From contig OX438743.1 in assembly GCA_949316235.1 (NCBI GenBank), positions 39,339,242 to 39,403,241 of the forward strand: a DNA stretch of 64,000 bases. The letters are read 5' to 3'. Position 1 is the first letter of the stretch; each line of letters begins with the position of its first letter. This document shows, one piece after another, positions 1-11,800 of the stretch. A program made the position numbers and the translations under genes. The notes under the pieces are model-generated. The model was not told the DNA's origin and did no database searches. It saw nothing but the letters and a program-made list of their open reading frames with translations. The DNA comes from Oegoconia quadripuncta. Its lineage: Eukaryota > Arthropoda > Insecta > Lepidoptera > Autostichidae.

Positions 1-307
1 ATATTATGACCAAATTATTTCTTTTAATATTTAGTAACAATATTGGTTCACTATATGCATTTGTTTAGTCACTCTCGTCCTTTAGTCATGTCAGATGACC
101 TGAATATTTTCTCTAAAAAGGCAGCAGGAAGATGTAATGCACTCTCTTGATGCCTCCGATTCACCTTTCAACATAGTGAAGCTCAAACTGATAGGGTCAT
201 CTTATCTCTATTTGCACGAAGGTGGGTTTGAGTTGATTCAATTCATTTCGTTACGAAAGTTTGAGAGATTATTTAATTCGAGGTCTACCTCGAATAAACC
301 ACGCATT

Positions 308-447
308 GGTGTCGATTCGGATGTACACCGACTAAACTAAAACTAGTTTTAAAGTAGTACTGTCTCTTTCTCCCTGGAATAGTACGATGCGACGGCACCA
401 CGCCAAAACTGGTTTTAGTTTCGTTGGTGTACATCCGAATCGACACC
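308..447. mobile_element. Short inverted-repeat element (MITE), family M1 copy 1
   Basis: Ends are inverted copies of GGTGTCGATTCGGATGTACA, 140 bp apart at the outer edges, with ATT on both sides. Two other copies occur at 19875-20197 and 34082-34202. Confidence 0.75.
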
Positions 448-577
448 ATTGTTGCTTGTAATACAACACTACAGAACTAAATAGTCATGAGTTGGCCACG
501 AAAGGTTTTAAATCGATACAAGAAATTAAATGGAAAAAAAAGAATGAATTGTTTAGTGCACAATTTACGTCAATTCA

Positions 578-784
578 ATGTGGCTTCATGCAACAAATGC
601 ACGTTGTGTCAATCTAAGTCCTGAAGATTGTGGTTGGTTTTTGGATGGCTACTTGAAGCCAACGTGGTTTGAAGGGGATCCAACGCCCTTACAAGTGGAG
701 GATATAGTCACCGAATCAAAAGAAGATAACGATGAAGAATTCGATTTTGATATCAGTACTTCTGACGAATCAGAAGCAGAATAA
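578..784 (+). pseudogene. Possible transposon ORF C-terminal remnant
   Basis: A 68-residue frame ending in a strongly acidic tail (KEDNDEEFDFD, DESEAE), preceded in frame by a few coding-like codons and a stop. SPEDCGWFLDGYLKPTWFEG has the feel of the end of a transposon-associated protein known to me in outline from moth genomes, but I cannot name the family. No start context or splice site supports a host gene. Confidence 0.3.
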
Positions 785-787
785 GTT

Positions 788-2083
788 TTTAAAAAAATAT
801 TTTATTGGAAAATTTTTATATAATTTTTTAATAGATATTAAAAAATATTTTTGCTATTCATGAATCAAAATATGTAAACAAAAAAAATTTCTAATTTTTA
901 TGTAATTATAATTATGTATTGTTATTAAATAAATATGTGAGTGAAAAGTATTTGATACCATTTTTAATATTTAATCTGACTTAAATCCAATATTTATTCA
1001 ATGTAGCTCGCTTGTACGACGCATCTAAAATCACAGCAACCGTGCATGTGACAAACTTTTACTGAGGCAACCTTATACTGTTAGAAAGAGAATAAAATAA
1101 CGTTTAATTTAAAAAAAAAATCAATTAAATAACTGATGAGGGTATATTAATAACGCTTGCTCGCATGTTTATACATGACAACTCCATAGTTAGGCTGAAG
1201 GGAAAGTAGGCAACTTATATTTTTCCAGTTCCTTATGTTATGTTCTTTCAGATAATGGTCGATTTTTATAAATAACAAATCGGGGAAGTTAATTGAAAAA
1301 CAATTAATTTGGATTTACATTAATTAACCGTTTGGCCCGCGATTTAGCTAGGCAACCCATTTTCAATGTATTAATATATTCATTAACTAACATAATAATT
1401 TTGTTATAGTCGAATAACAGATGAGGGTATATATTTATTTCTATGGCCGGATCTTATACTATTATAACTGCTATTGCCTCTCAGTACTTTTATGGATTAC
1501 CTTTATACTCTGTATTATTCATTAATTGATCATTTCTGTAGTTGCGTACTCGTTCCCATTTATCCATACCTCGAGGTATGACGTTTCTTTAGCCTAGCTG
1601 TAATTCATTTAAACATCTAAATTCCACATTACCGTTTATCGCTACGTTTGGCTATTCCCATTCTAAAATAAATTATCTTCAAATATAACCTGTCTTCTTT
1701 ATCTTTGGCACTGCTTTGGCTATCGAACATATTGCCTGTTTATTAGCAATATCGTTTAAAACTTATGAACAAAATAATTAAATAGGTACCTAGTGTTTGT
1801 ACAGAAAGAAAGAATTTTTTCTTTCTTTCTTTCTAGTGTTTGTACAGTTGGCACGACCTTTACGCATTTAGCTAGTACAATGCACTTACTTAGCTTGTAA
1901 ATTATTCTCCAATTGCAAGGCCCGGCCGTTAGGAGTAAATTTTTTAAAGTATTATCATGTACAATCATATCTTAAATTTCTGTTGCTTTCTTGTCAACAA
2001 TCAAAGCTTATAACTAGGTATATTTCGCATTCGTATACCTGTATTTGAGTTAAGCTAATTTAAAATAAATATTTACCTACCAA
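788..2083. other. Non-coding, AT-rich; 3' flank of opsin gene
   Basis: No gene recognised. Contains a short (TTTC)n run near 1815-1835 and poly-A-like stretches. The region from 1740 to 2083 probably includes the opsin 3' UTR. Confidence 0.5.
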
Positions 2084-2839
2084 TTACAAAATATCATCGT
2101 CATTCTCATTATCAATACTACAAAGATAACTTTTAAAATTGTCATGATTTTGTTTGGAAACCTGATGATCAAAGAATTTACTTATGACAGTATCTTTAAA
2201 GGAACCCTTGAACTGATTATTTGTTTCAAAATTAGGTTCCATTGAAATCTTCCTAATTTTGGAATCATTACGTATACTGCCTAAATCAAAAGAGTAGCTG
2301 TGGCTAATCTTCGGTTTTTTGGAGCTTTGGCATTCGATTATTTGAGAGAATCCAGTATTGTCAGTTGGATGTTCTACATAACCTTGATTTCCATAAGTGT
2401 GCTTCTCTTTGTTTTGATATTTCGCCTTATTATATTTACTGAAAGTCATTCGTTTTGAATCTATAATTGTAACTGTAGGAGAAATTTGTTTTATTGTGAC
2501 TGATTTGTTGTAATTCTTGGTCTCTCCATCACAGATGGTTTCTCCGAGTTTTTCAGCATGTGACATACTTTTATTTTCGATAATTGGGTATAATTCAATG
2601 TTTTGTGGATATAATCGAATGGGTTTACTGTCCGGTACTTCTAAAATATTGTCACTGAGAAGTGACTTGTCACGCTTTTTGGCGCAGGATGTAGTGTCAC
2701 AGGAATTGTTCTTCGTAGTTACGTCATTAGCGCTGGACATTTTATGCCCTGGCGATGTTACTGTGTTGTTTTTTCTATCAGTTTGTGAGTCCGTCCTCTT
2801 GGTATGAATGCCAAAAATGCGTTTTATTGATTTTTGAAA
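2084..2839 (-). CDS. Opsin exon 7: helix 8 and 251-residue cytoplasmic tail
   Basis: Follows acceptor ttatatttcag and opens with FQKSIKRIFG, the amphipathic helix 8, in frame with exon 6. The remaining tail of about 240 residues is rich in Ser, Thr, Asn and Lys, lacks any domain I recognise, and ends in an acidic IDNENDDDIL. It has many potential kinase sites, as expected for arrestin-regulated receptors, but is far longer than a usual opsin tail. An AATAAA on this strand lies about 340 bp beyond the stop (near 1740). Confidence 0.88.
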   Translation of the reverse strand, partial: FQKSIKRIFGIHTKRTDSQTDRKNNTVTSPGHKMSSANDVTTKNNSCDTTSCAKKRDKSLLSDNILEVPDSKPIRLYPQNIELYPIIENKSMSHAEKLGETICDGETKNYNKSVTIKQISPTVTIIDSKRMTFSKYNKAKYQNKEKHTYGNQGYVEHPTDNTGFSQIIECQSSKKPKISHSYSFDLGSIRNDSKIRKISMEPNFETNNQFKGSFKDTVISKFFDHQVSKQNHDNFKSYLCSIDNENDDDIL

Positions 2840-5800
2840 CTGAAATATAAATTATCATTAGGTACCTATATAATATATGTTGATAGGTATGCGATAGAAT
2901 ATATATTTACGCAGGTATAAAAATTAGTAAGAATAGCAATGGTATAGGTAGGTATCTACAAAGAACAATTTACAACCTTGTTACTCAGTAAAATACATGC
3001 ACCTAGTTAGATAAAGGGAAGACGTTAATATTTATATTCCCTCTGTCTTTTCTTGCAATAAGTTATCCTTGTAAGAACGAGAGGATGCAGACCTATGAGA
3101 GCGACATAGCAATAGTCAAGGTCTTTTCTATCTTTATGTAGATTTTGCTTTGCCTCCGCTTTTATTTATGAATTCTTGATAAAAACTATCTTCTGGTATA
3201 TAATGTTTAAATACAGGTAAAGTTTTTAGAGAAATAGAAGCCAAATGCTTCGGTATATGTTAATAATGACGACGATTCTGAAAACAAAATTGAAAAATCA
3301 CACTTCTAACTTACTTGGGAATTCATTCCAACGTAAATGAGAGGGTCATAGCATATAGAGCTTTTTGCTACGAGGGCTGGTATCACTCCTACGCCAGGCG
3401 ATATCTGGAACAATGGATTAAACCTTTCTGTAGAGCGCAGTCTAGTTCAGTTCAGCTATGTACAAGATATCGGGAAAAGTACTTTGGACCCTTTATCCCA
3501 TAGGTAATATATAATATAAGTTGAGTACATTTCATTAACGTTGCAGAGACACCATAATAATACGTAATTGCTGCAGGACCAGGTTACATTACTGGATAAA
3601 TATATTGTCTATACGTTCTATATCACTATGTGTATAGCCCAGGGAAAATACGGTGTAACCACGGAAAAACGATTAACCGCGATTTTCTTGAAAAATTTAA
3701 TAAAGTGTTGTAAATGTAGTAACAATTGCTAAAAGTTATGCATTTGTAAGAAACGCAAGTACTAAGTAACTAAATAAGCTAAAGTTGAAAAATGTGTTTC
3801 TTTAAAACAAAATGCTCAATTGATGGGTATTTCTTTAAATTCAAAACATTTAGGGAAATTATCGTTACAAAATATTAGTTTTCATTTTTATTTCTTAAGC
3901 AATGCAGCTGAACGACATTTTCAGCTGAAACACATGCATGCCTAACTATAACATGCTTAGTTTTTATCCACCAAAAAGTTAACTGTATTTAACAAAAGTC
4001 TACCTAATTAATTATCAGTTAGTATTTATGGTTATTAAGATACAAATTAAAAATAGGGTTTTCTAAAAAAATCTAGACTAAGCGCTCGTATTTTTTAGGC
4101 CTAATTATTCAAAATTACATCTCTAATATACCTCTATAAGATTGCAATTATATGTATAAGTCGGTTCTGAATTATGTCTAGCTAAGCTAATTTTTTACCG
4201 TATTTTCCCTGGGATAATACAGGGTGAATTTGAATTCATGTAATTCCCATTAACTGGTGACGCTACTCTTGATTACGATTAAGTTTACCCAAGGAACCAT
4301 AGTCGAATTCGATCAAAAATAATTCTATTAAAGTAAACCAGTCTGAAACCACCTTTAGTACGGAGGTCCATAAATTGTCGATTCGGTATAGAAAAGTTGC
4401 AAATTTCGAACGCAAATGCACTTTCTAATCTATATTTAACGTAAAAAGTGATAAGGCCACCTAATTGTAGGTACTCTTTTCAGTATTGTGCTTCGTAAAA
4501 CCTATGTTCTCCTTTTGTGCAATAAAGTGTATTTGTATTGTATTGTAAAAAGTCTCACTTACAATGCCATCAGTAGCGAACTGCTCCATTAAAGCGAAGA
4601 TCGAATAAGGTGTCCAGGCGATGGTGAAGGCAACTATCATTATGAAGATCATAGTAGTGGCTCTTGCTTCTGCACGGTTCACGCGTCCGAGCCGTTTTGA
4701 AGTCTGAAAGGGTGACAATTTTTTATTAATGCCATACATACTCCCTAGCGATGACGTGGTTATTGGTCTTTGGACCTTGGAGCACCGGTAATGCTTAATA
4801 GGGCATCAGTAAAATCACAATATTATGTGTAGTATTGGACACTGACCCTACAACTTGGCAAATTTTGTTTGAATTGTTTATTTTTGGTTGGTGGTAGGGC
4901 ATTTTAAATGTCCGCCTGGCTAGCTACCACCATCTTATCTAAATCTGCCGCCAAGCTGCAATGTTAATAGCATTGTCGTGTTCCGGTTGTCAGAGATAAG
5001 ATAGCGAGTCCCCCAAATGTGTTGGGGTTTCCGGGTCAGTACGCTTCCATCTTCGACCTCATCTTCACTTAACATCAGGTGTGATTGAGGTCAAGTACCA
5101 ACCCGTTAGGCATAAAAAAAAAAAAAAAAAAAATTTTAGAGGAGTAAGAATGTGTTCTGTTTCGTTATTATTTAGATTTAGTAAGCAATCAGTGACCTTT
5201 CTCTTGCAGCTATGATACACTCGTGCCAAGATCCGGTCAAAAAAAAATATCAAATAATTTTATTGTGCTATAGGTAACTTGCAAGTGGCTACATTTATTT
5301 CTTTGATCTCTGTGATGCTAGTATAGTCATACAATTATTTATGTCATGCGACAGATAGTAAAATTTAAATATACATGCATTTTCAACTAGCAATTCTGTG
5401 TGTAATATTTCAATGTTTGTAGTTCATATTCTTCAGTTTCCCAACATTGTCTTTAGGCTCTGAAACTTACCTTCTTCATAGTCCTGATGATGTTGACGTA
5501 GCTGAAGGTGATGACACCCAAGGGTACTATCTGACCCATCGCGAATAGGAACAGAATGTATGTGAGAGTGTTAACAGATTGTTCGTGCCAGTTGACCGAG
5601 CAGCTGTGGACAAGGTACAATTACTAACCACAGGTAATACTACCTCGTGTCGGGATTACACGCTACATAGTAACATTGTAACTTAGTTTCTGGCGATATT
5701 GAGAGATAATTATTTACCCTCCTTTGTAGTCCTTAGTATAGGGAATTCAAAAAGTCCTTTATTGCGCCTCTATCCTTTTTCTTTGTGAAATTAACGCCGA

Positions 5801-8800
5801 TTGTGGTAGCGCAATCACCTGGAACCCCTAAAATATTTGGGGGACTGGCTATTATATATCTAACAACCGGAACACAACAATGATAGTAAAATTGTTGTTT
5901 TGGCATCAGATTTAGATAAGATGATGGTAGCTAGCCAGGTGGCAATTTAAAGTGCCCTACCATCAACCAAACCGAGTACTAAACATGTACCCCGCTGGGG
6001 ATCGAACCAGCAACCACCGAGTGGTAAACCCTTTGTTGTTTACATTGAGCCACCGGAGGCGGTTAAAAATTAGCCTCTGACATACATACGTATCGATTAC
6101 ACTCCGCTGGGAATAGAACCCGGTCGTGGGACCTATTCGTAAATCCTATGTTGTTAACTTACAGCCACGGTGGCGTTTAAAATAACCTAATACCTGTCTA
6201 TAATTTCATCTATATTGGTCCACCCGTTTGGACTGTGCAATGTCCCCTGGGTCAATTAATCAGTCAGCCTTTTACTAGTATATATTTTTTTTTATGCATA
6301 ACGGGTTGGTATTTGACCTCAATCACACCTGATGTTAAGTGAAGATGAGGTCGAAGATGGAAGCGTACTGACCCGGAAACCCCAACACATTTGGGGGACT
6401 GGCTATCTGACAACCGGAACACGACAATGCTAACATTGCTGCTTGGCGGCAGATTTAGATAAGATGGTGGTAGCTAGCCAGGCGGACATTTAAAATGCCC
6501 TACCACCAACCAAACCGAGTACTTAAACATGTACCCCGCTGGGGATTGAACCCGCGACCTCCGAATCGTAAACCCAATGTTGTTTACATTGAGCCACGGA
6601 GGCGGTTAAATTAATGAAAAAAAATATTTTAAAAAATTATCTTTATGTGAACATTTGAACTTTAGTCCACGACAGATGGAACACAGGAATTCCCCCAGAT
6701 ACCCACAATATGACAAATAGTACATTATACGCATCCTATCGGTATATCCGTACTTCTGTATAGTGTATGTTTACCTGATATTAGCAGCTTCATTGACGTA
6801 GTTACCCCATCCCATGAGCGGTGGAGTGGTCAGGGCCAAAGAATACGACCAAATAAATATGATGGCGATCACGGCCCCTTTGGACGTAAGGTGCCGCTGG
6901 CTGAGGGGCTTGGTAACCATCATGTACCGTTCGAATGATATGACGGTGAGAGTAGTTATTGACGTTATGCCTGGAAAGAAATATTAAGGCCAATAAAACA
7001 TGTAAGTGCCTGCTTCATTATTTTTTAAACTACATCGCTTCACAAGGTGTTATGGTTAGGGAGAAGAAGCGACAAGAAACTCCGCAACAACACATCTTTT
7101 CAATTGGTTTCCATCTTTACAATAATATTACATTTTATGTTACATATTACAAAACAAAAGCAATTAACATAACGACCAGCTAACACCAGACCTCCTTATC
7201 GCCTAAATAATCATCTATACTGTAATAACCCTTCTTACACAGAGTTTCTTTAATGTGGCGTTTAAATTTCTGCTCTTTTAAACTCAATACATGTTCTGAT
7301 ATTTTATTGTAAAAACGTATGCTGTGTTCGACAAAGGATAACTTTGCTTTTGCTACGTCTAAATTGTGGAATTTCAATTTTATTTTTGTTTCTAGTATTA
7401 AAACTTCAAACATTCTGATATTTGAATATCAAATTCAAATATCAGAATGTTTACGAAATAGGCATATATTTTTGCGTACATACATTACATAAAAAAAGTA
7501 TACGTGTCTATGACGGTGATCATTATTTTGATGTAATAGGTTAGGTCTGCTATCTGTTACATAAAAAAAGGAGCGGTTATCTATGAGAGTTGCGTATGTA
7601 TAACGAACGAATTATCAATGAGCCCTCATTTACTTGAACCTGTTTGTGAGGGCAGTTCAACTTGGGTTGATATTAAATTTCTTCGAAACCACTCCACGAA
7701 TAACGAAATAACTAATAAATGTGACGACGAATCAGACAGAGTAACAATACATTTACCCTTGCACCTATAAGGATTCATTTGTGGATGATTCATTTATTTC
7801 TGAGCAAGGCTGAGCATGAGCAACGTTATTTTTGTTTCTGAAAGAGTCGGGAGAGTAATTAAATTTCTATTTTTCCAAAATGCAGTTTTTAGCCGCTTTA
7901 CTTAATGCTCGCTGTTCATTGAGGCAAGATTGCTCGGGATCCTTCCAGCCGTGCAAAGTCTGGGGATTTTTTTTTGTAAATAACTTTAGTTACAGTAACT
8001 ACTATAAAAGTATTGTTATCCCAATAAGAAAGTTTAAAATGAACCACTGTAAGGATTTGGATGAAATTTCGTTGGCAGACAGATTAGGACTTATGTAGGC
8101 AAATTTTTTTGCTGAACCGATGTTGATAAAATGTTCCATGCGAAGTCGCGGGGAACAGCTAGTTAAATTACAAATGGGAATAACATCAGAAATAAAATAC
8201 CTACTGTAGCTAAATACCATATTTACAATCATTTATGCACTCTCATTTTAATTCAGTGCTCGAAGTACAATTGAACGAGAAGTGATTTACCGGAATAATT
8301 ACCTATCGAACAAATAATCGGCCTGCTTCCCTCTGATTTTCTATTATAAGAACGATGAAATTGTTGGTACCTTTACTTATTAATAGTTAGTTACTCAGTG
8401 AGATGACGGTTGATTGAATGAAATAGAAGAACAAAGCGGATTACTAATTTTTGGGCAAAAAACGTTTCCCAAAGTATCACATGCCAAAGTATGTTTCCCA
8501 AATTTTCATTTGGCAAAAAAAATTGGCAAAACAACTTTTCGCAATTTTACAGTTAGCAATACTATTTTCGGCAATTTATTGTTTAACAAATAAATACATG
8601 GCAATGTTTCATTTTACCAAGTATTATGTAGTTAAATATGGTTTGGCATAACATGCTCTTCCCAAATATATTGTAATTTTACAAATCAATTCCGGCGCTT
8701 CGTCGGCCGCTCTGTTGGGGTCACAGTTCTAACCTAACCTAATCCACTTTTCTAGCAGTTCTAATCTAGCCTGTGTAACCTATATTATCACCCATATTAA

Positions 8801-11800
8801 AATGAAAATTTGAACGAACTTATTTTGGAATATAATTTTATACAAAATAAAGCATTTGCTTAATGTATATTTCACTTAATAAAACTTGAGCAAGTAAAAA
8901 GTTGGCAAATTAATATTTGACCGAGTGATTAAAGTGCGAAATATAAATTTGCTAAAGATTCTTTTGGAAAATTAAACTAGTGCGATAAGTTTTTTGGGAA
9001 GTAAAATTTGTCGAAAAATATTTTGCCAAATGGAAGGATATCGAACAAAGCGTATTATGCTGAATCCATATGACGTGGAAGGGCAGGGAGATGATGATGG
9101 ATGCTTTACACGTGAACCACATACCAATCAGCATTGAGCCCGCATGGTGAATAAGAAGGAAGAAGCGGCAACGCCTCAGCAGTGGAAGTGATGTAACATT
9201 ATTGATGTGAACCACATACAATTTGGATGTTAATATTAGGTCCTTACCTATGATCTTGGCGTTTTGTATGAAGAATTTCATTAAGACTGTTTTCTCCATA
9301 CAAACATTTTTGATTTTTTTTTGGGAACCGCAAATCCAAATTTAGCTAAACTTTGTGTGTATTATCGGATAACATTAAGTTAAGTATAGGCAGCGTAAAT
9401 TTTTAAAAGTAACCGGTTTATAAAAGTTTCAGCGAATCTAAGAAATGAGGAAGCATATGAAAAGATCTCTGTTCAATTTTTTTTTATTATGTGATTTAGC
9501 CCAAAAATTTAAAAATATTTCTTGTGAAGCCTTGAAATAATATTCCATTTTCCAAATAAAAAACAAATTTGGATATAGCTTTGAAAATCGCAGGAATTGG
9601 TACATATGATTAACGAAGAAAAAAACTCCAATTTCATTGGTAAAGACCCAATACTATGACTGCTAAGTAGTGGTTTGTCTGTAAATGTGCTATTACAAAG
9701 TTGTTTTAAAGACACAAGTTATAAGATAAGATATTGCGATAATAAATTGACCGTCTGGTTCTTGGCGGCGAAGAATGGAACCAATCCGTTTCATCCCGGA
9801 GATGTCATGTAAAAGACGGCTAGGAACGTGAGCATAACGGCATAGAACGGTATATTAATTTTGGTACAATAGTACAGCATGAAACAGATAAACTGTTACA
9901 GCAGATGTTATATAATACGATGTAAAGTTTCCCAAGAAATCTTGAATGTTTCTGAGAGTATTTATATGTGGCTGAATGTAGCACGAAGTTCAAATCTAAA
10001 CGGGCATCAAAAATCACATTTAGTTCTCGAGATATAAGAGAATTACCTAGTTGAAAAAATATATATAGAACTTTTCACATTTTTACATTATTATTTTTTT
10101 CTTTTACTTTTTCCAAAAAAAAAAGCTTCTTCTTGTAGCCCTAGCCGGTACCCGTCTTTTGAGCCCTCCACCACTTGCGTCGTCCTAAAACTCGTCGCGC
10201 TATTTTACAACGGTTTTTTGGTTTTGGTTTAGCTGTAGTTCAGCTGAAGTAAAAAATGATTCGCGCTATTTTTTGTGAACGATTGTATCGTTGACGCTAC
10301 CAAAATAAGGCCAAACCCAAAATGTTTACAGCTCACGAGTATTAAAAAAAAACTAGTTTAATTCCGTTCGAATGATTAGCGCGATAAGAAATGTGCTTAA
10401 TGTAACGTTTTCGGATATGGTTTAGCTTTGGTAACAACCTTTAAAATTAGCGCGATTGGCCCCAAGGACGATTTCACACTCTCAGCGAAAATGGGAGGCT
10501 ATACTGAAGCGAGTCAAAAAATATTTTCAACGTTAAAAGTTGGATTATGAAGCCAGTAGAGGCTTATCTGCAGACTGTTTATATATCATATAATAATGAA
10601 ATACTTTAAACATGTCAAAACAATGCGACGGGTTAAAAAACTACTCTGGCTGGCTCACTGGCAACCCCCAACTTATTTGAAAGAAGAGACTTTAGAAAGA
10701 AAGAGTTGACTGTCTTATGTGAAAGAATCAAAACACAACAATGCCAACTACATTGCAGTTTGGCAGCAGACTTAGATAGGAGGTGGTGGCTGGCCAAGCG
10801 GACATTTATTAATCCTTACCGCCAACTAAATGTACCATGCTGATGAGAAGCGAACCCAGTACCACCGTTTTGTAAACGTATTTTGTTTTAGCAACGGAGG
10901 CGGTTATGTAATCATAGTTTAAGATCACCATGGAATTTATATCACTGTTTACAGAAAAGCTATAACATATTGCCTATATGCCTGTCCTTGTAAGTTTTAA
11001 TATGTAAATTAGTATGAGAGGAAAGTTTTGGTAAAAATGAGCATTTTTTAAATTTCATTTTATTTTCATAATTATACAAAGGCATTTCCATTATCTTTTC
11101 GTACAGTGCTTGTGCTGTGAACGTAAATGAACGCTCAACGTTCTATTTTTAAATAATGAAAAATGTAGTGGATGGGTAATACTCGTAGGTACTTAAAGTA
11201 TGGTGGTTTGCATTAACATGGCAGACATGCATTTTTATGTTTTCCAGCGACACTCCACACGATGGGATCCAAAAATAAAAGAAAATTCATCCCTACTATA
11301 TGCAGGAGAGGTACCTTAAAAGTATATATATAAAAAAAAATATTATACCACTTTGTCGGCGTGATTAACATGTATACCCATGCTAAATTACAGCTTTCTA
11401 ATACTAAGAGCCTCTGAGCTAAGCCTCAGATATACATACAGACAGATAGTCCTAGGGCTCGTCAGAGCACACTTTGAGTATGGCTGATCTAACTTATATA
11501 AACACCGCTAACGCACTCGCTCCCCTATATTTTGAAATAACAAAACTTACTGTCACACTTTCCATATCGAATAAATATATACTCCAATACGTACCCAGCA
11601 AAGCCATGAAGAATCCATACATTACGCACATAGTAGGTCCGAAGACCCACCGATGGAACAACGCCGATATAAGGGTGAAGGGGTTCCCGAGAATGGACAC
11701 GGAGAAATCTGAACACACCAGGTTGAATAGGATTATGTTGAGGGGGGTCCATAGCTGCAAATAACAAAGTTAATTAAGTGAGAGGGTATAAACATTTGCA

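Noticed and set aside
2517..2807. Plus-strand frame of 96 residues
   Set aside because: Antisense shadow of the opsin tail exon.
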